NCBI RefSeq assembly: GCF_005048855.1
Contig: NZ_SUME01000004.1
Location: 186,001-250,000 of the forward strand
DNA length: 64,000 nt
Direction: 5' to 3'
DNA from: Sphingobacterium olei
GTDB lineage: Bacteria; Bacteroidota; Bacteroidia; Sphingobacteriales; Sphingobacteriaceae
Shown: in pieces, positions 22,023-30,900 of the stretch
How the letters are laid out: each line of letters begins with the position of its first letter
How positions within the stretch are numbered: position 1 is the stretch's first letter
Position numbers and translations under genes: made by a program
Notes under the pieces: generated by a model
Told to the model about the DNA's origin: nothing
Seen by the model: the letters and a program-made list of their open reading frames with translations, nothing else
The model's database searches: none

Positions 22023-23018
22023 CTAGACAACTACTTCTGAAAAACTATGCTGGATTTCATCCAACACCTCTTGAATCTCTTCGAAAGTTTGCAAAGTAAC
22101 TAATTGCATACGGTATTCCTTAAAATTAGGGATGCCCTTAAAGTAATTGGCATAATGTCGGCGCATTTCAAAAATTCCCACCTTATCACCTTTCCATTCT
22201 ATGGATTTGGTAAGATGTGTGCGGCATACCTCCACACGTTCTGCAATGGTTGGTCCTTCTAATCTTTCTCCTGTATTAAAAAAGTGCTTTATTTCCCTAA
22301 AAATCCAAGGATATCCGATAGAAGCCCTGCCGATCATAATACCATCTACTTCGTATTCCTGACGCCAAGCTGCTGCTTTTTCGACGGAATCGATATCGCC
22401 ATTCCCAAAAATGGGGATATGAATACGTGGATTACGTTTTACGTCACGGATCATCGACCAGTCTGCCTGCCCCTTGTACATCTGGGCACGTGTACGACCA
22501 TGAATAGATAGCGCTTTGATGCCGATATCCTGTAAACGCTCTGCTACCTCATATACATTTTTGGTGCTGTCATCCCATCCGAGTCGTGTCTTCACCGTCA
22601 CGGGTAGATGAGTCGCTTCCACTACGGCTTTCGTCATAGCGACCATTTTATCAATATCTTGTAATAAACTGGCACCGGCCCCACGGCAGGCTACGTTCTT
22701 TACCGGACAACCGTAGTTGATATCAATTAAATCTGGATTGGCTTGTGAACAGATCTCAGAAGATTGGCGCATATGTTCAATGTCCGATCCGAAAATCTGG
22801 ATGCCTATAGGACGTTCGTATTCGAAAATATCGAGCTTTTGACGTGATTTAGCAGCATCTCTAATCAATCCCTCCGAAGAAATAAACTCGGTGTACATCA
22901 TATCTACACCGTTTTGTTTGCATACATAACGAAATGGCGGATCACTTACATCCTCCATAGGAGCTAATAAGAGCGGGAATTCACCTAAATCAATATTTTC
23001 TCCAATTTTTATAGACAT
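22023..23018 (-). CDS. dusB: tRNA-dihydrouridine synthase, DusB type
   Basis: FMN-dependent enzyme reducing uridine to dihydrouridine in the D-loop of tRNA. The 331-residue protein has the Dus TIM barrel: FPLLLAPMEDVSDPPFR at the N-terminus, NYGCPVKNVACRGAGASLL with the catalytic Cys and FMN-binding residues, VKTRLGWD, IHGRTRAQMYKG and GIMIGRA. The C-terminal helical tRNA-binding region (MRRHYANYFKGIP) is complete. A TAATTTTG promoter box lies 14 bp before the start codon, which predicts a very short 5' leader. Family certain; choice of DusB among Dus paralogues is likely. Confidence 0.93.
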   Translation of the reverse strand: MSIKIGENIDLGEFPLLLAPMEDVSDPPFRYVCKQNGVDMMYTEFISSEGLIRDAAKSRQKLDIFEYERPIGIQIFGSDIEHMRQSSEICSQANPDLIDINYGCPVKNVACRGAGASLLQDIDKMVAMTKAVVEATHLPVTVKTRLGWDDSTKNVYEVAERLQDIGIKALSIHGRTRAQMYKGQADWSMIRDVKRNPRIHIPIFGNGDIDSVEKAAAWRQEYEVDGIMIGRASIGYPWIFREIKHFFNTGERLEGPTIAERVEVCRTHLTKSIEWKGDKVGIFEMRRHYANYFKGIPNFKEYRMQLVTLQTFEEIQEVLDEIQHSFSEVVV

Positions 23019-23032
23019 GATGCAAAATTAGC

Positions 23033-23040
23033 TAACTTGC
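23033..23040 (-). promoter_or_regulatory. dusB promoter -7 box
   Basis: On the minus strand the box reads TAATTTTG, a match to the Bacteroidetes TAnnTTTG consensus. The start codon is 15 bp downstream, so the mRNA leader would be roughly 8-10 nt. No convincing -33 TTG was found at the usual distance. Confidence 0.5.
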
Positions 23041-23192
23041 GGTTTATATGCAAGTCGGTGCTCTTTCCTCTTTCATTAGGATGTAATGTAGACGTAAAAT
23101 TCGCTTGAAGAAAGGAATTGTATGACACGGAAGAACTATTTTTTTTGTCAAATGACTAATAAATTAGAGTCTTTTTTGTTTTTTTTATAATT

Positions 23193-23226
23193 TTTGTTTG
23201 TTTATTTAAAAATTATTTTAAATTTG
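23193..23226 (+). promoter_or_regulatory. trp operon promoter
   Basis: The -7 box TAAATTTG is at 23219-23226; TTTG motifs at 23193-23196 or 23197-23200 can serve as the -33 box (gaps of 22 or 18 nt). Transcription would start near 23230-23233, only a few bases before the leader-peptide ATG. Confidence 0.6.
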
Positions 23227-23233
23227 CAATGCA

Positions 23234-23311
23234 ATGACAATAATGAATACATATCAATTATGGTGGTGGCCTGAAGCAAATCGCGTCGGGAACAATCTTT
23301 TTGGTATATAG
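23234..23311 (+). CDS. trpL: trp operon leader peptide with three tandem Trp codons
   Basis: A 25-codon frame whose sequence begins MTIMNTYQLWWWPEANR. Three consecutive TGG codons lie at 23261-23269. It ends at TAG 23309-23311, about 40 nt before an intrinsic terminator and 107 bp before trpE. Such a run of Trp codons in a short frame upstream of a trp operon is the hallmark of ribosome-mediated attenuation: stalling at scarce Trp-tRNA would let the segment just downstream pair and block the terminator. Either ATG 23234 or the in-frame ATG 23243 may be used; the predicted transcript start lies only 2-12 nt before them, so translation would begin almost without a leader. Function is inferred from the arrangement and is strongly supported by it. 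Confidence 0.88.
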   Translation: MTIMNTYQLWWWPEANRVGNNLFGI

Positions 23312-23380
23312 ATAAAGAATTTCATAATCAACCAAAACCATTTGAAAACTAAGCCCGACAAAATTTGTCGGGCTTTTTTT
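23285..23380 (+). promoter_or_regulatory. trp attenuator: antiterminator segment and intrinsic terminator
   Basis: The terminator pairs AGCCCGAC (23352-23359) with GTCGGGCT (23367-23374), extendable by AAA/TTT, followed by a run of seven T. An exact second copy of GTCGGG at 23285-23290, 16 nt after the Trp codons, can pair instead with CCCGAC (23354-23359) and thus dissolve the terminator. TTTTGGT (299-305 of this 23 kb block) and ACCAAAA (23331-23337) offer a further hairpin. A ribosome stalled at 23261-23269 would leave 23285-23290 free; one reaching the stop codon would cover it. Confidence 0.85.
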
Positions 23381-23417
23381 CTTAAAGTGTTTGTATTATT
23401 GAGTAATTATTAGAAGT

Positions 23418-24821
23418 ATGTCTTATATATTTAAAACGAATTATAGAAAGATACTGGCAGATACCACAACACCTGTAAGTATTTATTTACGCTTGAGAGA
23501 TTCTTTTCCAAACAGTCTACTGTTGGAAAGTTCAGAATACCATAGTAGAGATAATAATGTTAGTTATATCTGCTGCCAGCCTATTGCGGGAATCAAACTC
23601 GAAAAAGAAACATTAGAGATCTCTTATCCTAATAAAGAAAAAATCAAAAAAGATGCCACTGAGATCACACTTCGGAATGAAGTGTCCGATTTTAGAAAAT
23701 CTTTTGAATCGAATCTTTTGGAAGATGTTAATGTTATATCTAATGGGCTTTTTGGTTATTTCACGTTTGATGCAATAGAACATTTTGAAGATATCAGATT
23801 AACAACGCCTGTGGATGAAAGACGGGATATCCCGCATCTTCAATATCATATATACAAATATGTAATTGCCATCGATCACTTCCGGAATCAGTTGTATATT
23901 TTCGAGCACCTCCTGGATCATGAAGAATCTGATCTGGAGCGCATGGAATATCTGATACAGAATAAAAATTTCCCCGAATATTCTTTTAAAGTACAGGGAG
24001 AAGAAACTTCCAATATGTCGGATGGAGATTTTAAAAATCTAGTCTTGAAGATGAAAGAACATATCCAACGTGGCGATGTCTTTCAAATCGTGCCTTCCAG
24101 GGGATTTACTACCCCATTTCACGGAGATGAATTTAACGTATACCGTGCGCTGCGGTCTGTCAATCCATCACCTTATCTGTTTTATTTTGATTATGGTGAC
24201 TTTAAATTATTTGGATCTTCTCCAGAAGCACAGCTTACCATTAAAAAATCGGAAGCGACGATTTATCCTATTGCCGGTACATTTAAACGAACAGGTGACA
24301 TGGAGCAGGATGAAAAAATAGCCGAAGAGTTAAAGAATGATCCAAAAGAATCTGCCGAACATGTCATGTTAGTAGATTTAGCACGCAACGATCTAAGCCG
24401 ACATTGTACAAATGTGAAGGTTAAGTCGTATAAAGAAGCACAATATTATTCGCATATTATCCATTTAGTTTCCAAGGTTTCGGGCAAACTCAACAAAACA
24501 GCCAACCCCTTTGATGTGGTTGGAGATACCTACCCTGCAGGCACCTTGTCCGGAGCTCCCAAGCATATGGCACTTACATTGATTGATCGGTATGAAGGGC
24601 AGCAGCGTTCTTTTTATTCCGGTGCACTGGGTTATATGGGATTCAATGGCGATTTTAATCACGCGATTATGATCCGGTCTTTTCTGAGTAAGCGTAACTT
24701 GTTACACTATCAAGCAGGAGCAGGTATTGTATTGGATTCGGACCCGGAAAAAGAATTGCAAGAAGTAAATAATAAAATTGCTGCGTTGCGTAGTGCATTA
24801 AAAATAGCCGAAACGATATGA
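23418..24821 (+). CDS. trpE: Anthranilate synthase component I
   Basis: Converts chorismate plus ammonia (from TrpG) to anthranilate, the first step of tryptophan synthesis. The 467-residue protein has the N-terminal regulatory part with LLESS (about residue 36), the motif that binds feedback Trp. The chorismate-binding domain follows (QRGDVFQIVPSRGF, PSPYLFYFDYGDFKLFGSSPE, IAGTFKRTGD, VMLVDLARNDL, GTLSGAPKHMA, QAGAGIVLDSDPEKE). It is complete and of normal length. It is the first structural gene after the attenuator, and its stop overlaps the next start by 4 bp, so translation is coupled. Confidence 0.96.
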   Translation: MSYIFKTNYRKILADTTTPVSIYLRLRDSFPNSLLLESSEYHSRDNNVSYICCQPIAGIKLEKETLEISYPNKEKIKKDATEITLRNEVSDFRKSFESNLLEDVNVISNGLFGYFTFDAIEHFEDIRLTTPVDERRDIPHLQYHIYKYVIAIDHFRNQLYIFEHLLDHEESDLERMEYLIQNKNFPEYSFKVQGEETSNMSDGDFKNLVLKMKEHIQRGDVFQIVPSRGFTTPFHGDEFNVYRALRSVNPSPYLFYFDYGDFKLFGSSPEAQLTIKKSEATIYPIAGTFKRTGDMEQDEKIAEELKNDPKESAEHVMLVDLARNDLSRHCTNVKVKSYKEAQYYSHIIHLVSKVSGKLNKTANPFDVVGDTYPAGTLSGAPKHMALTLIDRYEGQQRSFYSGALGYMGFNGDFNHAIMIRSFLSKRNLLHYQAGAGIVLDSDPEKELQEVNNKIAALRSALKIAETI

Positions 24822-25114
24822 TCAGGCCCTTAGAATATTGTCAAAACGGCGACCAGATCGCTCAATCGATAGACACTATAGACTACCGTATTTTAGAGTT
24901 GATAGCCCTTCGTAAGGCTTATGTGGACAAAGCGACTCATTTTGAGTCTGTGCCGCCAGAAGCGGATGCCCGCGATCAAGTTGAAAAAATGTTAAAGCTC
25001 AGATACAACTGGGCGGCGCAATTGACATTAGATAAGGAGACTGTACATACGGTCTTTCAAACGATCATTAACCATTTTAAGAATAAAGAATTAGAACTAT
25101 TACATGAACAATAA
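24818..25114 (+). CDS. Chorismate mutase / PchB-like protein inside the trp operon
   Basis: A 98-residue all-helical AroQ-fold protein. By eye it aligns along its whole length with PchB (isochorismate pyruvate lyase, weak chorismate mutase): YCQNGDQIAQSIDTIDYRI, LRKAYVDKATHF, VEKMLKLRYNWA, TVFQTIINHF. Of the PchB active-site residues, Arg31 is kept (Arg32 here), but Arg14 corresponds to Ala15, Lys42 to Glu43, and Gln90 apparently to Glu. It may therefore be a weak, altered or non-catalytic member, perhaps regulating TrpE/TrpG. It overlaps trpE by 4 bp and trpG by 11 bp, so it is firmly part of the operon. A plain chorismate mutase feeding Phe/Tyr remains possible if my alignment is off. Confidence 0.8.
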   Translation: MIRPLEYCQNGDQIAQSIDTIDYRILELIALRKAYVDKATHFESVPPEADARDQVEKMLKLRYNWAAQLTLDKETVHTVFQTIINHFKNKELELLHEQ

Positions 25115-25673
25115 GATATTAGTCATCGATAACTATGACTCCTTCACCTATAATTTAGTTCATCTCTTACAAGAGTTGGAGCAAGACTATGTAGTCGTGC
25201 GCAACGATAAGTTCGAATTAAAAGATGTGGAAGCGTACGATAAGATTTTGTTGTCGCCCGGCCCTGGGATTCCGGAAGAGGCGGGGCTTCTGCTGGATGT
25301 CATCCGTATGTATTCATCCACGAAACGTATTTTGGGTATCTGTCTCGGTCAGCAAGCTATAGCCGAAGTATTTGGTGGCAAGCTTTTCAATATGCCAAAG
25401 CCATTGCATGGCGTAGCAACGGATATCATCGTGACGGATGATAATGAAAAATTATTTCAGGATTTCCCCCGGGATTCGAAGATTGGCCGTTACCACTCGT
25501 GGGCTGTAGAGAAAGAAGGACTGCCTCCTTCACTTAAGATTACGGCATTGGATTCCAATGGAATTATTATGGCGCTATCGCATACGGAATACGATGTCAA
25601 AGGGATGCAATTTCACCCTGAATCGATATTGACGGATAATGGTAAATTGTTAATTGCTAACTGGTTGAAGTAA
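25104..25673 (+). CDS. trpG: Anthranilate synthase component II, glutamine amidotransferase
   Basis: Class I glutamine amidotransferase that releases ammonia from glutamine and hands it to TrpE. At 189 residues it is the usual single-domain length. Seen: VIDNYDSFTYNL at the start, LSPGPGIPEEAG, the nucleophile Cys in LGICLGQQAIAE, and the catalytic His-Glu in GMQFHPESILT. It overlaps the PchB-like gene by 11 bp and is followed after one base by trpC. trpD, usually found between trpG and trpC, is absent. Confidence 0.96.
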   Translation: MNNKILVIDNYDSFTYNLVHLLQELEQDYVVVRNDKFELKDVEAYDKILLSPGPGIPEEAGLLLDVIRMYSSTKRILGICLGQQAIAEVFGGKLFNMPKPLHGVATDIIVTDDNEKLFQDFPRDSKIGRYHSWAVEKEGLPPSLKITALDSNGIIMALSHTEYDVKGMQFHPESILTDNGKLLIANWLK

Positions 25674-25674
25674 C

Positions 25675-26463
25675 ATGAACACAACTATTTTAGATAAAAT
25701 TGTAGCTAAAAAAAAGATAGAAGTTGCTACTGCAAAAGCAAACGTTTTTTTATCAGAATTAGAGAAGTACCCACTGTTTGACCGATCCTGCTATTCACTG
25801 AAGGAATCGGTGTTACGGGCAGATCGAACAGGAATAATAGCAGAGTACAAACGAGCTTCTCCATCCAAAGGCATCATCAATGCGGTATCTTCCGTTCAAG
25901 AGGTGGTAAAGGGCTATCAGGATGCTGGAGCATCTGCGGTTTCGGTATTAACGGATCCTGATTTTTTTCAAGGTAATTTAGCAGATTTAACTGCTGCCCG
26001 CGAAGTATTGACTATTCCGTTACTGCGAAAGGAGTTTGTGGTAGATCCGTATCAGATCACCGAAGCAAAAGCCTATGGTGCTGATATCATTCTTTTAATA
26101 GCCACTTGTCTCACATCCGAGGAAATTAATAATTTCTCCTCTTATGCTAAATCGCTAGGCTTGAATGTGCTATTAGAAGTGCACAATGAGGAAGAACTGA
26201 ACCGGAGTATTTTTGATACGATAGATGCTATTGGTGTCAATAACAGAAACCTGAAGGATTTTTCGGTATCGCTCGATCATTCTTATGATTTGGTCAACAA
26301 GATCCCCGATCGTTTTGTAAAAGTTTCCGAAAGTGGGATCTCCGATCCAACCACTATTCGTGCATTAAAACAGGTCGGCTATCAGGCGTTTTTGATCGGC
26401 GAGAATTTTATGAAGACAGATAATCCTGCGGAGGCTATTAAGGAATTTGTAAAGGAGTTGTAG
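25675..26463 (+). CDS. trpC: Indole-3-glycerol phosphate synthase
   Basis: Closes the pyrrole ring to make indole-3-glycerol phosphate in tryptophan synthesis. The 262-residue TIM barrel shows AEYKRASPSKG (substrate-binding Lys and Ser), SVLTDPDFFQG, LLRKEFVVDPYQI with catalytic Lys, LLEVHNEEEL, IGVNNRNLKDF, and VSESGISDPTTI. It is not fused to TrpF. It starts one base after trpG and is the last trp gene here; trpF, trpB and trpA do not follow. An AT-rich inverted repeat (ATAAAAGAA at 26472 / TTCTTTTAT at 26498) may end the transcript. Confidence 0.96.
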   Translation: MNTTILDKIVAKKKIEVATAKANVFLSELEKYPLFDRSCYSLKESVLRADRTGIIAEYKRASPSKGIINAVSSVQEVVKGYQDAGASAVSVLTDPDFFQGNLADLTAAREVLTIPLLRKEFVVDPYQITEAKAYGADIILLIATCLTSEEINNFSSYAKSLGLNVLLEVHNEEELNRSIFDTIDAIGVNNRNLKDFSVSLDHSYDLVNKIPDRFVKVSESGISDPTTIRALKQVGYQAFLIGENFMKTDNPAEAIKEFVKEL

Positions 26464-26511
26464 TGTTTATAATAAAAGAAGGATTTTCTTAATCAATTTC
26501 TTTTATCCTCG

Positions 26512-26924
26512 CCGCCGGACAGGGCTCTTTCTTTTTTTATAAAAAGAAACAAAAAATCGTCGCTGGAATCATTTGGCTGTACGGACAGTGCTTCCCACTA
26601 CTATTGCCAAATAATTCAAAGGCGACATTTGCCGAATTTGTAAGGATAGTGCATCTCTTGTCTACAGCTACAAGTTTTAGCGGAATTTAAAAAAGTGGCC
26701 TTATCGGATTTGAACGAGCAGGCAGCGAATGGTGTGCTGCAGAAAGGTTCAAATTGTACTGTCCAAGCAGATCTCAGCCCTTGAGGTGGCATCGTGCGTT
26801 GGAGGCCTAAGAGCTGCGCAATGCATCATCGCGTCGCCGGAACGACAAATACGGTAAAGCCTTGATTTTTTTGCTTCGTTTTTTTATTAAGAAAAAAATG
26901 AAGGCCCTGTCGTGGTAACGACGG
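26512..26924. repeat. Structured non-coding element with imperfect terminal inverted repeats
   Basis: The 540 bp between trpC and trmD contain no credible gene. The block starts CCGCCGGACAGGGCTCTTTC followed by a T run and ends with an A run followed by AAGGCCCTGTCGTGG; the ends are imperfect inverted repeats of about 25 bp. Inside, GTCGCTGGAATCATTTGGC (26559-26577) pairs imperfectly with GCCAAATAATTCAAAGGCGAC (26606-26626). The interior is more GC-rich than most intergenic DNA here. It may be a non-autonomous mobile element (MITE-like) or a repeated structured RNA. No other copy was noticed in this window. Confidence 0.45.
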
Positions 26925-27003
26925 AAAGGTAATGCGATGGACTAATCAAAAAGGTGATTAGAAAATAGGTGCTATTATTTCAATCAATACCAATCAAAAA
27001 ACC

Positions 27004-27681
27004 TTAATCCTTTAATAAATCAGGCCTACGCTCCTTGGTTCTTAATAACTGCTGCTCATCACGCCATTCCGCAATTTTAGCTTCATGGCCACTTAATAAT
27101 ACAGCAGGTACTTTATGTCCGCGCCACTCTGCAGGTCTCGTGTAGATAGGCGCATCGAGGAGACCATCTTGAAAAGAATCCGATAATGCGGAGGTTTCAT
27201 CAGATAAGACGCCCGGTATCAGTCGAACAATTGCGTCAACAACTATCGCAGCGGGGAGTTCACCTCCGGAGAGCACATAGTCGCCTACGGATATTTCCTT
27301 CGTTACAAAGATATCGCGGATACGTTGGTCTATACCTTTATAGTGTCCACACAATATGATAATATTTCCTTTTGTCGAAAGGTCGTTGGCGATTTCCTGA
27401 TTTAAAGTTACCCCATCAGGCGTCATATAAATTATCTCATCATATTCACGCTCACTTTGCAGTTTTTCGATACAGGATGCGAACGGTTCTATTTGCATCA
27501 CCATGCCCGACCCACCTCCGTATGGATAGTCATCTACAGATTTTTGTTTGTTATGCGCATATTCGCGTAGATTATGAACATGTATTTCTGTTAACCCCTT
27601 TTTCTGTGCGCGTTGTAAGATGGAATGCGCAAAAGGACTTTCTAGTAATGAAGGCAATACGGTAATGATGTCAAATCGCAT
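27004..27681 (-). CDS. trmD: tRNA (guanine-N1)-methyltransferase
   Basis: Methylates G37 of tRNA using S-adenosylmethionine and prevents frameshifting. The 225-residue protein has the SPOUT knot: [11 protein letters not shown], the [14 protein letters not shown] loop, [29 protein letters not shown], and the C-terminal tRNA-binding part with [13 protein letters not shown]. Length is typical. A promoter box (TAACTTTG) ends 5 bp before the ATG, so the mRNA may be leaderless. Confidence 0.96.
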   Translation of the reverse strand: MRFDIITVLPSLLESPFAHSILQRAQKKGLTEIHVHNLREYAHNKQKSVDDYPYGGGSGMVMQIEPFASCIEKLQSEREYDEIIYMTPDGVTLNQEIANDLSTKGNIIILCGHYKGIDQRIRDIFVTKEISVGDYVLSGGELPAAIVVDAIVRLIPGVLSDETSALSDSFQDGLLDAPIYTRPAEWRGHKVPAVLLSGHEAKIAEWRDEQQLLRTKERRPDLLKD

Positions 27682-27685
27682 GGTG

Positions 27686-27717
27686 CAAAGTTAGCTAAAA
27701 GGAGCGAGTAAGAACAA
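27686..27717 (-). promoter_or_regulatory. trmD promoter, predicts leaderless mRNA
   Basis: On the minus strand the -33 TTG is at 27715-27717 and the -7 box TAACTTTG at 27686-27693, 21 nt apart. The start codon follows the box after 4 nt, so transcription should begin at or next to the A of the ATG. Confidence 0.6.
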
Positions 27718-27880
27718 TTTATTGAATTAGTTGTTACAAAGGAACACAGCCAAAAAATTAAATAATACTTATCATCCATTTGGTAGAATCTTGGAATATG
27801 ATAAGTTAATCGAATGAAATTGAAAAATAGTACAGATTTAATAAAAAATTAATATGCAAACATAGTTTTTTTTAAAAATA

Positions 27881-27912
27881 TTTGCATAGACAACCTATCT
27901 AAGTTATATTTG
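27881..27912 (+). promoter_or_regulatory. Promoter of the second SusC/SusD operon
   Basis: TTTG at 27881-27884 and TATATTTG at 27905-27912 are 20 nt apart, a full match to the Bacteroidetes housekeeping promoter. The predicted start near 27917 gives a leader of about 65 nt before ATG 27985 and rules out an earlier start at 27910. Confidence 0.7.
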
Positions 27913-27984
27913 AACGTTTTAACATATTTTAACAATCCGAATATTTTATTATATTCGGATATATTAACTAAATACAACAAACAT

Positions 27985-30900
27985 ATGAAACAAAAATTAC
28001 TCAGTTTTATTCTTGTGTTTACATGCCTGGTAGGGGTGTCGTTTGCACAGAATCGTCAAGTGAGTGGTAAAGTGACATCAGCAGCTGATGGAAGCCCTGT
28101 TTCAGGGGCGTCAGTTGCTGTTATCGGTGCTACTACCGCTACACAGACGGATGGATCAGGAAACTACTCACTTTCTGTTCCGGCAAATTCAACATTACTG
28201 TTTTCTTACATCGGCTATACGTCGCAACGTGTTCCTGTAGGAAATCAAACGGTGTTAAATGTACAATTGGAATCCGATGAGACTTCATTGGACGAGGTTG
28301 TCGTAACGGCTTTGGGGATTCAACGTAAGTCTAAAAGCTTGACTTATGGAACGGAAAGTATCAATCCAGAAGATGTATTACAGAACTCAGAACCGGATCT
28401 TTTGAAGTCATTGCAAGGAAAAGTAGCAGGTGTTGATATTCGTACATCGCAAGGTACTCCTGGTGCGGCAACCCGCTTTCAAGTTCGCGGTAATGCCTCT
28501 TTTATTGGTGATAACCAACCTTTAATTATTGTGGATGGTGTGCCATTTGATAATTCAAGCACTGTAACAAGTAGTCAGACTTCAGGAGGTGGAGCTTATT
28601 CTTCAGGTATAGCCATGTTAGATCCGAATGAAATAGCTTCCATGACAGTACTTAAAGGTTCGGCAGCGGCGGCACTATATGGTTCTAGAGCCTCCAACGG
28701 AGCGGTGATAATTACAACAAAATCTGGGAGCGCCCGGTTAGGAGCACCGACATCGATTACTTTCAGGAGTTCAATTTCTGCGGAAAATATTGCTAATTTA
28801 CCAGATTATCAAAACTCCTATGGCGCAGGTTCACAGTTTGGTTATTCCAATTCGAATGGATCTTGGGGACCAAATTTCAACAATCTGGATAGTATTCCCG
28901 CTTGGGATCCGTATATAGGGGCCGGTATTTTTGAGCCGGGAAGCAAAGTTCCGTATCAAGCTTATCCGACAAATGTTAAAGATTTATTTAATACAGGTGT
29001 TGTTTACGAAAATTCCATAGGAATTAATGGTGGATCTGATGTTGCAGGATTTAATTTAACGGCATCACAGATGGATCATAAAGGGTATGTGCCTAACTCC
29101 AGATATCAACGCTATAATATTTCTGCAGGTGGAACGGTTAAAATTTCGGAGCGATTAAATGCTAGAGCGAATGTTTCGTATGCGAATTCTGATCAAATAG
29201 GTGGTTACTTTGGTGAAAATCAGGTTTCTGGAGCTGCTTCGCAATTTGCAAGATCACTTTTTTTAGCGAGAAACTGGGACGGATCTTTGCCTTGGGAAAC
29301 TTCCACCGGAGATAATTTAAATTGGCTTGGTGCTGGGCAATTCGATCATCCCACATGGTCGGCTTACAACAATTATGGAACAACGCGGGAAAATAGAGTT
29401 TTAGCATCTGCTGCATTGGATTATGTGGCGACAGATTGGCTAAGATTTTCCTACAATTTAGGAACAAATATCAGTTTCCTAGATAGGCAGGAAATTTATG
29501 AGCGCAGTTCACGTGCTTATGAAGGTGCTGGAGCAATAATATTAGATAACAGAGATCATAAAGAACTAGAATCGACGTTTGTAGCGACTTTTACACCTAA
29601 TATTGGAGAAGATATATCTTTGAGTGGGTCAATAGGACATAATTACAACCAACGTGTAACAGATCGGGTAGTAAATGAGGGGCGACGATTTATTGCGCCT
29701 GATATATATACTTTAAAAAATACAGCTCAACAAATATTTGATACTGACGACTATTTTCAACGTCGTATTATGGGAGTATTTGCGGAAGCTACCTTTGGAT
29801 ATAAAGACTATCTATTTGTTCAGGCTACCGGTCGTAATGATTGGTCTTCAACATTACCATCTAATTCTAGATCATATTTTTACCCCGGAGTCTCCACATC
29901 GTTTATCCTAACGGATGCAGTAGAATCCCTTAAGAGTAATGTGTTGAGCTATGCTAAAGTTCGTGCAGCTTGGGCAAAAGTGGGACGAGATACGGATCCG
30001 TACAACTTACAGAATGTGTTTCTAATCACTCCAAACTTTCAGGGCCAGCCCACAGGACGTTATGATTATACTACGAATAATCCAAATTTAACACCAGAGT
30101 TTACGAATGAAGTAGAGCTAGGTGCTGAATTAGCATTTTGGAAAAGTAGGATCAACTTAGACTTCACTTGGTATAATAAAATATCCACAGACTTATTGGC
30201 TAGTATAGCCACGCCAACTTCTTCTGGTTATGATTATTATTTTACAAATTTTGGCAAGATCCGTAACAGAGGTGTTGAGATATCTTTGGGAATTAAGCCT
30301 TTGTCTCCTGAATCTTCTGTGAAGTGGAATATTAACACGGTATTCACTAGGAATGTAAACACAGTAGAAGAGCTTTTGGAAGGTACGGATCGTATTCAAC
30401 TAAGAGGAGTTCTAACTGGTGTTTCTCCATATCTTGAGCCGGGTTTACCTTATGGTTATATTAGGGGAACAAAATCCTTACGTGATGATGAAGGCAATTT
30501 ATTAATAAATCCTGCCAATGGAGCGATGATTGAGGATACAGAAGAGGGAATGGTAGGAGATCCGAATCCTGACTTTAAATTAGGTATTAATAATACTGTT
30601 TCATATAAGGGCTTTACATTCAGTGCACTATTTGATTTTACCAAAGGAGGAGATATGTATTCTGTTACGAACTCATCATTATTGGGCCGTGGTGTAACAC
30701 GGGATACTGAAGGCAGGGAATATAATGCTATTATTCCTGGTGTTTACGGTGATCCTAATACAGGACAAGCTATTTTAGACGCAAACGGCAATAAGATCCA
30801 GAATCAGACTAAGATTACAGTAAATGATCTTTATTTTTCACCAAATGCTACGGCGGGCCAAACATTTGCAATAAACACGGCAACTGAGTGGAATATCTAT

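Noticed and set aside
27910..27984. A 25-codon N-terminal extension of the second SusC gene
   Set aside because: It overlaps the promoter -7 box and lies upstream of the predicted transcript start; ATG 27985 gives a normal signal peptide.
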